Assembly: GCA_934512135.1 (NCBI GenBank)
Contig: CAKSWT010000014.1
Coordinates: 1-64,000 of the forward strand
DNA: 64,000 bases
Source of the DNA: an uncultured Oscillospiraceae bacterium
GTDB lineage: Bacteria; Bacillota; Clostridia; Oscillospirales; Oscillospiraceae
Reading direction: 5' to 3'
Made by a program: the position numbers and the translations under genes. The notes under the pieces were generated by a model. The model was given only the letters and a program-made list of their open reading frames with translations. It did not search any database and was not told where the DNA came from. This document shows, one piece after another, positions 40,742 to 48,735 of the stretch (position 1 is its first letter; each line of letters begins with the position of its first letter).

Positions 40742-40770
40742 ATGATAGCATGATCCGGAAAATTTGTCAA
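40742..40770 (-). promoter_or_regulatory. Strong sigma-A promoter of the structured RNA
   Basis: TTGACA (40765-40770), 17-nt spacer, TATCAT (40742-40747) on the minus strand. Confidence 0.8.
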
Positions 40771-40871
40771 CCGTTTTTGGCGATACAGGACAAAATAGAT
40801 ATGTTCGGCGCAGCGGTCTTCTGTCCGCCGACGGACGTCTCGGTTCCCGTGGAATGCCTGGGGGAAAGCTC

Positions 40872-40900
40872 TTGCGCCCCTTTCTGCGGCATGGTATAAT
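40872..40900 (+). promoter_or_regulatory. rimM-trmD promoter
   Basis: TTGCGC, 17-nt spacer, TATAAT; the rimM start is 31 nt downstream. Confidence 0.7.
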
Positions 40901-40931
40901 GAAGCCAAAACCAAGAAACTGAGGAGAGACT

Positions 40932-41429
40932 ATGAAAAAACAGTTTTTAGAGGCCGGACAGATCGTTTCCACCCACGGCGTGCAGGGAGAGGTCAAAATC
41001 ATGCCCTGGTGCGACGGGCCGGAGTTCCTGCGGGAATTTGACCGGTTTTATGTGGAGGGGACGGCCTACGCGGTGGAATCCTCCCGTATTCACAAAAATA
41101 TGCTCCTGTGCAAGCTCCGGGGGGTGGAGGACATGTCCGCCGCCCAGGGAATGAAAAATAAAGTGGTCTCCATTGACCGGCGAGATGCCCATATTCCGGA
41201 GGGACGGGTGTTTATCTCTGACCTGATTGGGCTTACGGTCTACGCCGAGGAACAGGAAATCGGCGTGCTAAAGGACGTATACACCGGACCGGCCAACGAT
41301 GTCTACATCGTGAAGGGGCGGCGGGAGTATATGATCCCGGCGGTGTCGGAGTTCCTGGAGGAGGTCAATGTGGACGGAGGCTATATCAAGGTAAAGCTGC
41401 TGGAGGGAATGGCCACCGATGAGAGTTGA
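40932..41429 (+). CDS. rimM: 16S rRNA processing protein RimM
   Basis: The 165-residue protein has the RimM N-terminal beta-barrel (EAGQIVSTHGVQGEVKIMPW) and the C-terminal PRC-barrel (LIGLTVYAEEQEIGVLKDVYTGPANDVYIV, MIPAVSEFLEEV). It assists maturation of the 30S head region. The ribosome site is GAGGAGAG. It overlaps trmD by 11 nt. rpsP and a KH-domain gene, which usually precede rimM in Firmicutes, are not here; a separate promoter drives this shortened operon. Confidence 0.94.
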   Translation: MKKQFLEAGQIVSTHGVQGEVKIMPWCDGPEFLREFDRFYVEGTAYAVESSRIHKNMLLCKLRGVEDMSAAQGMKNKVVSIDRRDAHIPEGRVFISDLIGLTVYAEEQEIGVLKDVYTGPANDVYIVKGRREYMIPAVSEFLEEVNVDGGYIKVKLLEGMATDES

Positions 41430-42210
41430 TGTGCTGACGCTGTTTCCGGACACCATGAATGCCGTCTTTGGGGAGAGCATTTTGGGGCGGGCGCAGAAAA
41501 AGGGGATTCTGCACCTGGAGGCCCACCAGATTCGGGATTATACCACCAATCGGCAGAACCAGGTGGATGACTATCCCTATGGCGGCGGACAGGGGGCCAT
41601 TATGCAGGCAGATCCCCTGTATCGCTGCTGGACGGCAGTACAGGATGAGATCGGCGGCCATGCCCACACCATCTATCTGTCTCCCTGTGGCAAGACGTTT
41701 ACCGAGGAGGACGCCAAGCGGCTGGCAAAGCTGGACCATATGATTCTGGTGTGCGGTCATTACGAGGGGATTGACCAGCGGTTCATCGACGAGTGCGTGG
41801 ACGAGGAGCTCTCCTTGGGGGATTTTGTGCTGACCGGGGGAGAGCTGGCTGCCATGGCGGTGACAGACGCCGTTTGCCGGTTGGTGCCTGGGGTTCTGTC
41901 CGAGGCGGCCTGCTATGAGGACGAAAGCCACTGGAATGGTCTTCTGGAATATCCCCAGTACTCCCGGCCGGAGGTATGGCACGGAATGGCGGTGCCGCCG
42001 GTGCTGCTCTCCGGAAATCATCAGATGGTTGAGCGCTGGCGAAAAAAACAGGCGATTTTCCGTACCAGGGAGCGGCGGCCGGATCTGGCAGAGCGGATTG
42101 TTTTGCCCCACAAGACCCGGGCGGAGAAAAAGTTTATTCAGGAATTGGAATCGGAATGGGAGGAATACCGACATGAACGAAGCCATCAAGACCCTGAAGA
42201 AATGGATTGA
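41419..42210 (+). CDS. trmD: tRNA (guanine37-N1)-methyltransferase TrmD
   Basis: The 263-residue SPOUT enzyme carries LTLFPDTMNAVFGESILGRA, DDYPYGGGQGAIMQADPLY, the knotted SAM site ILVCGHYEGIDQRFIDECVDEELSLGDFVLTGGELAAM, and the C-terminal domain. It methylates G37 of CCN/CUN/CGG-reading tRNAs. It starts inside the end of rimM, and its own end overlaps the sirtuin start by 38 nt. Confidence 0.96.
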   Translation: MRVDVLTLFPDTMNAVFGESILGRAQKKGILHLEAHQIRDYTTNRQNQVDDYPYGGGQGAIMQADPLYRCWTAVQDEIGGHAHTIYLSPCGKTFTEEDAKRLAKLDHMILVCGHYEGIDQRFIDECVDEELSLGDFVLTGGELAAMAVTDAVCRLVPGVLSEAACYEDESHWNGLLEYPQYSRPEVWHGMAVPPVLLSGNHQMVERWRKKQAIFRTRERRPDLAERIVLPHKTRAEKKFIQELESEWEEYRHERSHQDPEEMD

Positions 42211-42904
42211 GGAATCCGGCCAAATCGTATTTTTTGGCGGAGCGGGAGTGTCCACGGAGTCCGGAATCAAGGATTTTCGCAGCGTGGACGGCCTGTATCA
42301 CATGAAATTCAAATATCCTCCGGAGACCATGCTGTCCCACACCTTCTACAGGGAGCATACCCAAGAGTTTTATGATTTTTATCGAAACCAGCTGATGCCG
42401 CCGGAGGACATCCAGCCGAATCGGGCGCACCTCCGATTGGCGGAGCTGGAGCGGGAGGGAAAGCTCCTGGGGGTGGTGACCCAGAATGTGGACGGACTGC
42501 ATGAAAAGGCCGGCAGCAAGCGGGTGTATAATCTCCATGGCTCTATCTATCAGAACCGCTGCGTCCGCTGCGGCAGACGCTATGACGGGCTGGAGGGGGC
42601 GCGGAGGATCCGGGAAGCCCAGGGCATCCCACTGTGTGACTGCGGCGGCGTGATTAAGCCGGATGTGGTGCTCTATGAGGAGGGGCTGGACCAGGAGACC
42701 GTGGAGGGAGCGGTCCATGCCATTACCCAGGCGGATCTTCTGATTGTCGGGGGTACGTCTCTGACGGTATACCCCGCCGCGGGACTGCTTCGGTATTATC
42801 GGGGAAACCGCTTGGTGCTGATCAATCGGGATGAAACGCCCTATGACAGCCAGGCCGACCTGGTGATTCGGGAGCCCATTGGCCAGGTGTTCGCCCAGGT
42901 ATAG
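42173..42904 (+). CDS. Sir2 family NAD-dependent protein deacylase
   Basis: The ATG at 42173 lies after GGGAGGAA inside the end of trmD. The 243-residue protein has the sirtuin core: VFFGGAGVSTESGIKDFRS (NAD site), TQNVDGLHEKAG, the catalytic His in VYNLHGS, four zinc cysteines (CVRC and CDC plus partner), KPDVVLYEEGL, and IVGGTSLTVYPAAG. It removes acetyl or other acyl groups from lysines using NAD. Coupling to rimM-trmD through a 38-nt overlap is notable but of unknown meaning. A terminator follows. Confidence 0.92.
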   Translation: MNEAIKTLKKWIEESGQIVFFGGAGVSTESGIKDFRSVDGLYHMKFKYPPETMLSHTFYREHTQEFYDFYRNQLMPPEDIQPNRAHLRLAELEREGKLLGVVTQNVDGLHEKAGSKRVYNLHGSIYQNRCVRCGRRYDGLEGARRIREAQGIPLCDCGGVIKPDVVLYEEGLDQETVEGAVHAITQADLLIVGGTSLTVYPAAGLLRYYRGNRLVLINRDETPYDSQADLVIREPIGQVFAQV

Positions 42905-42910
42905 CATGAT

Positions 42911-42937
42911 CCCCTGGAATGCGCTGCATTCCAGGGG
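42911..42937 (+). terminator. Terminator after the sirtuin gene
   Basis: CCCCTGGAATGC and GCATTCCAGGGG pair around GCT, between the sirtuin and the convergent spoIIID gene. The U-tract is weak. Confidence 0.65.
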
Positions 42938-42944
42938 GTGAGTG

Positions 42945-43181
42945 TTATTCTCCCTTGTATTTTCTGCGGGTGGCCATGCCGCCCCGAATGTGGCGCTCTG
43001 CCCGGTTTTGGTCCAGCAGGGCCCGGACCTGGAGATAGAGGGGGCCGTTGGTCTGGGGCAGACGTGTGGTAAGGTCCTTGTGAACGGTGGACTTCGATAT
43101 ACCGAACTTCTTGGCCGCGGCCCGTACGGTGGTTCGGTTCTCGATCATGTATACAGCCAGCTCATAGGCTCGCTGCTCCAT
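42945..43181 (-). CDS. spoIIID: Sporulation transcriptional regulator SpoIIID
   Basis: The start at 43181 is supported by CAGGAGAAC and by the position of the promoter. The 78-residue protein matches SpoIIID: RAYELAVYMIENRTTVRAAAKKFGISKSTVHKDLTTRLP (helix-turn-helix), then NGPLYLQVRALLDQNRAERHIRGGMATRRKYK. In Bacillus and Clostridia it regulates mother-cell genes after sigma-E. A sigma-E-like promoter precedes it here. Its presence shows that the organism belongs to a spore-forming lineage. Confidence 0.94.
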   Translation of the reverse strand: MEQRAYELAVYMIENRTTVRAAAKKFGISKSTVHKDLTTRLPQTNGPLYLQVRALLDQNRAERHIRGGMATRRKYKGE

Positions 43182-43222
43182 GTTCTCCTGCAAGAAGGCA
43201 CCTCCCATGCTTTGACTGCTAC

Positions 43223-43251
43223 AGGGTATGCGCCTCCGGAGGAGGATATGA
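43223..43251 (-). promoter_or_regulatory. Sigma-E-like promoter of spoIIID
   Basis: On the minus strand TCATATC (-35) is followed after 14 nt by CATACCCT (-10). This agrees with the sigma-E consensus (kmATATT, 14-15 nt, CATACAhT). The predicted start of transcription fits the start codon at 43181. Confidence 0.65.
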
Positions 43252-43255
43252 CGAA

Positions 43256-43277
43256 AGCCTCCGGCGGAGCCGGAGGC
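43256..43277 (-). terminator. Hairpin after the DegV gene
   Basis: GCCTCCGGC and GCCGGAGGC pair around GGA between degV and the spoIIID promoter. The U-tract is poor. Confidence 0.45.
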
Positions 43278-43290
43278 CAGAGCGCAGAGG

Positions 43291-44142
43291 TTATTTCGAG
43301 CGGATAAACAGAATGCCCAGGGTGCCGGGGCCGCAGTGGCAGGAGATGGTGCAGCCGGCCTCCGTTTCGATGATCTGGGTAAAGGGGGCGTATTCTGCAA
43401 TGGCGGAGCGGATCTTGTCCACAAGGCCGTCCTCCACCGGAGTGTGGGTGATAAAGATGCGGTCGTAGACCAGGTCGTCACGGCCCTGGAGCCGGTCCCG
43501 GACGTACTCGAGAATGCACTTCTCGTATTTTCCACGGTACTTCTTGCCAACACGCATTTTCCCGTCCACCACCTCAATGCAGGGCTTCAGGTGGAGCAGA
43601 TTGGCGCCCAACGCCACCACGGCAGAGCAGCGGCCGCCCTTGCGCATATAGTCCAGACGGTCCAGCAGGAAGCTGGACTCCACACGTCCCGCCAGATCCC
43701 GGAGCCGGTCGGCAATCTCGGCAGGGGAGAGCTCCCCGGCTTCGGCCATGTTCACGGCCTCGCAGACAATATGACCGTGACCGGTGGAGAGGTTTCTGGA
43801 ATCCACCACAAACACCTTGCCGGAAAACTCCGACGCGGCAACACAGGCGTTTTGATAGCAGGAGGAGAAATCCGCACTGATGTCCACATGGATAATGGCG
43901 TCAGCGGTCTGGAGCAGCCGGGAGAACATGTGGTAGTAGTCGTCTACGTTGTTGGCGGCAGTGGAGCAAAGGTCGCCGCCGGCGGCCACATGGGCAAAGA
44001 TGTCTGCGGGGACGATGTCAACCCCGTCACGGAATGTTTCGCCGCCCTTCATGGTGTATAGGGGCAGAATCTCCACATGGTGCTGTTGGAGATATTCCGG
44101 GCGAAGGTCGCAGGTGCTGTCGGACGTGACCTGAATGTGCAT
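43291..44142 (-). CDS. DegV family fatty-acid-binding protein
   Basis: The start at 44142 (MHIQVTSDSTCDL) has AGGAGTG upstream; a longer frame does not. The 283-residue protein has DegV features: TSDSTCDLRPEYLQQHHVEILPLY, an ISADFSSCYQNA segment, VDSRNLSTGHG, and the late FITHTPVEDGLVDKI and CHCGPGTLGILFI. DegV (FakB-like) proteins bind fatty acids and present them to the kinase FakA. No fakA is nearby. Role in this organism: probably host or exogenous fatty acid use. Confidence 0.9.
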   Translation of the reverse strand: MHIQVTSDSTCDLRPEYLQQHHVEILPLYTMKGGETFRDGVDIVPADIFAHVAAGGDLCSTAANNVDDYYHMFSRLLQTADAIIHVDISADFSSCYQNACVAASEFSGKVFVVDSRNLSTGHGHIVCEAVNMAEAGELSPAEIADRLRDLAGRVESSFLLDRLDYMRKGGRCSAVVALGANLLHLKPCIEVVDGKMRVGKKYRGKYEKCILEYVRDRLQGRDDLVYDRIFITHTPVEDGLVDKIRSAIAEYAPFTQIIETEAGCTISCHCGPGTLGILFIRSK

Positions 44143-44169
44143 GGCAAACACTCCTGTTCCTAGAATCAT

Positions 44170-44485
44170 ATGAGCATATTATACTGAGTGCTGAAAAAAA
44201 TTGCAATCCTTTCTTTTCTGGCAAATGATCAAGAATGGTCAAATGTCGCAGGAGAAAACAGTGGAATGAAGAAAATGTTGACAATGTTCAAAAAATATTC
44301 ACACACAGAGGAAACGCCTGTGCTATGATGGCACCGTAAACCTGGTGTCATGTTTCCAGCTTCGGTTCTCCTCTCTTTCTTTCCGCTCCTATATGAAACT
44401 CTTTTCCGAAGAGATGCCGGTTTATTAGAGGCGCCGGCATAGCTGTTCCCTATGTCGGCGCCGCCCTTCTAAGGAGGAAATCAAC
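44170..44485 (+). other. Long intergenic leader before the HdeD-like gene
   Basis: This 316-nt gap contains a TTGACA (near 44278) and a TATGAT (near 44322) that are not ideally spaced, a pyrimidine-rich stretch, and a GC-rich hairpin GGCGCCG...CGGCGCC (44430-44462) just before AAGGAGG of the next gene. I see no gene in it. The hairpin without U-run could affect translation or mRNA stability. Confidence 0.45.
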
Positions 44486-45013
44486 ATGTTTGAACTGTTT
44501 CGAAGAATCAAAATGCATGTGCTGCTGACGGCAGTGCTGACGCTGATCTTGGGGCTTATCCTGCTGTTTCAGCCTGGAATCGCCATGGGGACGGTGATGA
44601 GTATTTTGGGCTGGATCCTGGTGATCACCGGGGTGGTGTCCCTGCTGGCGGTTCTACTGACCCACGGAACCGTGATGGGCCAGGGAGATCTGGTGCTGGG
44701 ACTGCTGGAACTGGCCACGGGATTGGTTATCCTGATGAAGCCCACATTTCTGGTTTCCCTGGTGGGAATCGTGCTGGGGCTGCTGATGGTGATGCACGGC
44801 GCCAGGGACATTCAAAGCGCCCGAGAGGCCAAGGCCTTAGGCTACGATTGGAAGCTGTCTCTGGGCATTGGCGTGGTCACGGTGGTCATGGGGGCAATCG
44901 TGATGTTCAGCCCCTTCTCCACGGCCAAGGTGCTACTCCAGGTGGCAGGTATTTGCCTCATTGTGGATGCGGTGGGGGATCTGGTTCTCATTGGAAAGAG
45001 CAGCAGATCATAA
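44486..45013 (+). CDS. HdeD/DUF308 family membrane protein
   Basis: The 175-residue protein starts at ATG 44486 after CTAAGGAGG and has six short membrane helices arranged as pairs, each separated by a few residues (LTAVLTLILGLILLFQPG, VMSILGWILVITGVVSLL, LVLGLLELATGLVILMKP). This is the DUF308 pattern of HdeD, which in enterobacteria contributes to acid resistance. In Firmicutes the role is unknown. It appears monocistronic. Confidence 0.85.
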   Translation: MFELFRRIKMHVLLTAVLTLILGLILLFQPGIAMGTVMSILGWILVITGVVSLLAVLLTHGTVMGQGDLVLGLLELATGLVILMKPTFLVSLVGIVLGLLMVMHGARDIQSAREAKALGYDWKLSLGIGVVTVVMGAIVMFSPFSTAKVLLQVAGICLIVDAVGDLVLIGKSSRS

Positions 45014-45085
45014 AATAGAAGAGTACTGCGGTGCCGCGGATCAACGGTACCGCAGCTTTTTTGCGATTTTTCGTGATAGTGCCGA

Positions 45086-45114
45086 TTGCGGTCGCCTTGG
45101 AATCTTAGTATAAT
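45086..45114 (+). promoter_or_regulatory. Sigma-A promoter for the C39/MATE/transglutaminase genes
   Basis: TTGCGG, 17-nt spacer, TATAAT, 55 nt upstream of the first start codon. Confidence 0.7.
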
Positions 45115-45168
45115 AGGCTACGGCTTATTTTTGCGGCGTACGCCGCGGAGGAAAAGGAGAGGAATGGA

Positions 45169-45795
45169 TTGAATTTGATGAAAGTGCCGTATATCGACCA
45201 AACGGAGAAGTATCCCACAGGCTGTGAGAGTATATCTTCTGTGATGCTGCTGCAATACCTGGGGTACCCCATTACCCCGGAGGAATTTATAGATCGCTAT
45301 CTGACCAAGCGGGATCTGGAGTATCGCCAGGGGAAGCTGTTTGGACCCCATCCCGATGACGCCTTTGTGGGGAGCCCCTACAACAGCGACGAGGGATCCT
45401 ACGGCTGCTATGCCCCTTGCATTGCGGCAGCGGTTCGCCGGGTGGTGGGAGCCCGGTTTCAGGTGACGGTGGAACAGGGGCAGACCATGGAGACGCTGTG
45501 CCGGAAATATATTGACCGTGGAATGCCGGTGATTCTCTGGGCAACCCTGAATATGGAGCCTTCCGGTCTGGGCAAGGTCTGGAACCTGGCGGACCGGGTG
45601 GGACAGTTCCAATGGGTGAATCATCAGCACTGCCTGCTGCTGGTGGGCTATGACGGCGAAACATACTATTTTAATGACCCCTGGCAAAATGCCGGGTGCA
45701 TTGGATATGATCGAAAGCTGGCAAGTCAGCGGTATCATGAGATGGGCTCCCAGGCAGTGGGACTTACGGAAAGCGTGCAGACCATTGCAGAGTAA
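45169..45795 (+). CDS. C39-like cysteine peptidase family protein
   Basis: The TTG at 45169 lies 6 nt after AGGAGAGG, a better fit than the ATG three codons on. The 208-residue protein starts MKVPYIDQTEKYPTGCESISSVMLLQYLGY. The Gln before the Cys in a TGCES motif gives the papain/C39 active-site pair, and the His and Asp follow in WVNHQHCLLLVGYDGETYYFNDPW. There is no signal peptide or membrane helix. C39-like proteins of this type process or bind peptides, but a substrate cannot be named. The MATE frame begins inside its last codons. Confidence 0.78.
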   Translation: MNLMKVPYIDQTEKYPTGCESISSVMLLQYLGYPITPEEFIDRYLTKRDLEYRQGKLFGPHPDDAFVGSPYNSDEGSYGCYAPCIAAAVRRVVGARFQVTVEQGQTMETLCRKYIDRGMPVILWATLNMEPSGLGKVWNLADRVGQFQWVNHQHCLLLVGYDGETYYFNDPWQNAGCIGYDRKLASQRYHEMGSQAVGLTESVQTIAE

Positions 45796-47182
45796 CCTGA
45801 CCAGATCCGGAAAAAGCCCGGTGCTCCTGGCGATTCTTTTGTCGGTACCGGCGATTTTGGAGCAGCTGCTGGTGACGGCCACCTCCTATGTGGACACGGC
45901 CATGGTCGGTTCCCTGGGAGCGGGAGCCACCGCAGCTATTTCTGTGACGTCCTCCTGCAACTGGCTGATCAATGGTATAATCATGGCCCTGGGGGTGGGG
46001 TACAGCGTGCGGGTGGCGTACTATATCGGCGCCCGGCATCCCGACCAGGTCAGTGCTGTGCTGATTCAGGCCGTGCTGGGCTCAGTGATTTTGGGCCTGG
46101 GGACCACCGTTGTGGGGGTGCCCCTGAGCCGGGTGCTTCCCGCTTGGATGGGGGCAGAGGAAGGAATTCGCAGGGATGCGGCGCTGTATATGCTGATTTT
46201 AATGGCGGCGCTGCCGGCCCGGACCTTTAATGCTGTGTTTTCTGCGGTGCTTCGCTGTATGGGAGACACCAAAACACCAATGCTGGTCAACACGCTGGTC
46301 AACCTGCTGAATGTGGTGCTCAACTATTTTATGATCTACCCCACCCGGACAATTTCACTGCTGGGACGAAGCGCCACCATGCCGGGCCTTGGCCTGGGAG
46401 TGGGCGGCGCGGCCCTGGCCACGGCCCTGGCAATCACCCTGGGGGCGGTGTGGCTGACCTTGGCGGCGGTCCATGGAAAACGGGAGTATCGTCCCAACTG
46501 GCGGGGAAACCTCCACTTGGATCTGCATATCCAGCGGGAGGCGCTGAAGGTGGCGGTACCGGTGGCATTGGAGCGGATTACCATCTCCGTGGGCCAGATC
46601 GTTATGACCCGGATGGTCAGCACCTTGGGCACGGTGGCGTTGGCGGCGAATTACGTGGCGGTAACGGCGGAGCAAATCTGCTATATGCCTGCCTATGGTA
46701 TTGCGTCGGCGGCCACGGCCCTGACCGGTCAAAGCGTAGGGGCCGGGGACTACCGTGGGGCCAAGCGCTATGGCAATATCACCGGTCTTCTGGGCGCAGG
46801 ACTGACCCTGGTGCTGGCGACGGTGATGTTCCTGTGCTCGGACCTGCTGGGCAGTGCCTTTTCCAGTGATCCAGAGGTGGCAAGGCTGTCGGGGCAGATG
46901 CTGCGAATTGTGTCTGTGGCGGAGCCTATGTTCTCCATGTATACGGTGATGGCCGGCGCACTGCGTGGCGTAGGTGAGGCGAAATATCCGTTTTATGTGG
47001 GCGTTGTGTGTATGCTGGGGGTCCGGATCGGCCTGGCCAGCGTGATGCTGTTTGGATTTCATATGGGCCTGGAGGCGGTGTGGATCGCCATGGCGGTGGA
47101 CCTGAACCTCCGGGGAATTTTGAACGATTTGCGGTTTTATGGGGGAAAGTGGATCCCCAATGCAGAGGAGGAAACGGAATGA
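45785..47182 (+). CDS. MATE family efflux transporter
   Basis: The 465-residue protein has two six-helix halves. The N-terminal motif is LLSVPAILEQLLVTATSYVDTAMVGSLG, followed by AAISVTSSCNWLINGIIMALGVG; the second half starts at AVPVALERITISVGQIVMTRMV. The start is uncertain: the frame is open far into the C39-like gene, and I choose TTG 45785 because it sits near that gene's stop and gives a normal MATE N-terminus; a GTG at about 45821 is possible. It overlaps the preceding gene by 11 nt and the next gene by 4 nt. Substrate unknown. Confidence 0.85.
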   Translation: MQSNLTRSGKSPVLLAILLSVPAILEQLLVTATSYVDTAMVGSLGAGATAAISVTSSCNWLINGIIMALGVGYSVRVAYYIGARHPDQVSAVLIQAVLGSVILGLGTTVVGVPLSRVLPAWMGAEEGIRRDAALYMLILMAALPARTFNAVFSAVLRCMGDTKTPMLVNTLVNLLNVVLNYFMIYPTRTISLLGRSATMPGLGLGVGGAALATALAITLGAVWLTLAAVHGKREYRPNWRGNLHLDLHIQREALKVAVPVALERITISVGQIVMTRMVSTLGTVALAANYVAVTAEQICYMPAYGIASAATALTGQSVGAGDYRGAKRYGNITGLLGAGLTLVLATVMFLCSDLLGSAFSSDPEVARLSGQMLRIVSVAEPMFSMYTVMAGALRGVGEAKYPFYVGVVCMLGVRIGLASVMLFGFHMGLEAVWIAMAVDLNLRGILNDLRFYGGKWIPNAEEETE

Positions 47183-48555
47183 AAGAAATGCTGGAGGCCA
47201 TAGGCTATCCGCTGCCGGAGGATATTGAAAAGCTCAAATGGTATGGTGATTTTGAAGGCTGTCTGGGCCTGATCGACCAGCGAATGGCGGAAAACATCCC
47301 GGAAACCCTGCGGCAGAAGCTCCGAATGGAGAAGGCGCAGATTCAGAGAATGGTCCGGGACTATGTTGTGACGCCGGAGGAGGCACAGCAGGTGTTCTCT
47401 AGCCGGCTCCGGGACTGGAAACCGGAGGAGCTGGAGCAGCTTCGCCGGGCCAATGTGCTGGATTGGATTTTTGTCAATGGCCAGGTGCGGTACATTGACA
47501 CGTTTTACGAGAACCTAATTAAAATCCGGGGGGATATTGCGGCACGGCAGCTGACCCCCGCCCAGCCGGAGCCGGGGAAGCGGTCCGATATGGAGCTTCG
47601 CCGGGAAATTGTGGCCAAGATGAAGGCAAATCGACGGGTAATTTGCAAGTTCACCCTGCGGGCATATTTGAATGTATCCATGCAAACCAGGGAGAAAGAT
47701 GAAAAAATACACATATGGATCCCGTACCCTTTGGAAAAATTACAAATGAAAAATGTGCATATTGTAAAGTCAAGTCCTGCATATTCCATGGTGGCGGAGC
47801 CGGATGCCACGCAGCGAACCGTCTACTTCGAGGGAACCGCGGAGGACCTTAGCCAGGTGGAAATCACCTACACTGCAGAAAATCACATGGAGTATGTGGA
47901 GCTGAATCCGGCGGAGGTCCCGCCGCAGCAGCCTGACTTTGCCCTGGAGGAACAGCTGCCTCATATTGTGTTTACCCCTTATCTCCGGGCACTGACCGCA
48001 GAGGTGGTGGGGGAGGAGACCAATCCCCTGAAAAAAGCCCGGAAAATCTATGATTTTATCACCAAAACCGTGAATTACAGCTATATGCGCAGCTACATCA
48101 GTCTGCCGGTCATCCCGGAGTACTGTGCTGCCCGGCTTCGCGGGGACTGCGGCGTACAGGCCCTAACATTTATCACCATGTGCCGGATCGCCGGGGTACC
48201 GGCCAAATGGCAATCCGGCTTGTATGCCAACGAAAATGAGGCGGGCTGCCACGACTGGGCCATGTTCTATGTGGAGCCCTACGGCTGGCGCTGGGCGGAC
48301 TGCTCCTTTGGCGGATCGGCCTGGCGGCGGGGAGATCTGGAGCAATGGAATTTCTACTTTGGCAATCTGGATCCCTATCGGGTGGTGCTGGCCTCGGAAT
48401 TCCAAGGGGATTTTGTGCCGCCGACAAAGTATCTTCGGGCGGATCCCTATGACAACCAAAGGGGCGAGGTGGAGACCGACAGCGGGGCGCTGCCAAGGAG
48501 CCTGTGGGATGCCGGCTCGGAAACCCTGGCAGTGGAAATCCTGACGGAATCCTAA
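47179..48555 (+). CDS. Transglutaminase-like domain protein
   Basis: The ATG at 47179 overlaps the MATE stop (ATGA) and is preceded by AGGAGGAAACGG. Of 458 residues, the first ~150 are helical and charged. The middle (~170-270) is a beta-rich region (ICKFTLRAYLNVSM, IHIWIPYPLEKLQM). Residues ~300-410 are a transglutaminase-like core with the catalytic Cys in RGDCGVQALTFITMCRIAGVPAKW, the His in GCHDWAMFYVEPYGW and the Asp in WADCSFGG. The N-terminal arrangement resembles bacterial cytoplasmic transglutaminase-like proteins of unknown role. No signal peptide is seen. Confidence 0.85.
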   Translation: MKEMLEAIGYPLPEDIEKLKWYGDFEGCLGLIDQRMAENIPETLRQKLRMEKAQIQRMVRDYVVTPEEAQQVFSSRLRDWKPEELEQLRRANVLDWIFVNGQVRYIDTFYENLIKIRGDIAARQLTPAQPEPGKRSDMELRREIVAKMKANRRVICKFTLRAYLNVSMQTREKDEKIHIWIPYPLEKLQMKNVHIVKSSPAYSMVAEPDATQRTVYFEGTAEDLSQVEITYTAENHMEYVELNPAEVPPQQPDFALEEQLPHIVFTPYLRALTAEVVGEETNPLKKARKIYDFITKTVNYSYMRSYISLPVIPEYCAARLRGDCGVQALTFITMCRIAGVPAKWQSGLYANENEAGCHDWAMFYVEPYGWRWADCSFGGSAWRRGDLEQWNFYFGNLDPYRVVLASEFQGDFVPPTKYLRADPYDNQRGEVETDSGALPRSLWDAGSETLAVEILTES

Positions 48556-48593
48556 ATTTGCATGAAGTGAACGGAAGCTTGCAAAAATTCCTA

Positions 48594-48622
48594 TTGCTTT
48601 TTCTGGCTTTTGTGGTAGAATG
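48594..48622 (+). promoter_or_regulatory. Candidate promoter of the peptide ABC operon
   Basis: TTGCTT, 16-nt spacer, TAGAAT, about 115 nt before the binding-protein start. The remaining leader is AT-rich with no clear fold. Confidence 0.5.
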
Positions 48623-48735
48623 GGAGACAGATTCACCGGTCGCATGAAAGTTTTACAAATGTTTTTGCGTTTTTCAAAAATGACATTTTTTGAAGCAAAA
48701 ACTTCATCCCGGAATTCTGACAAGGAGTGAATGCT

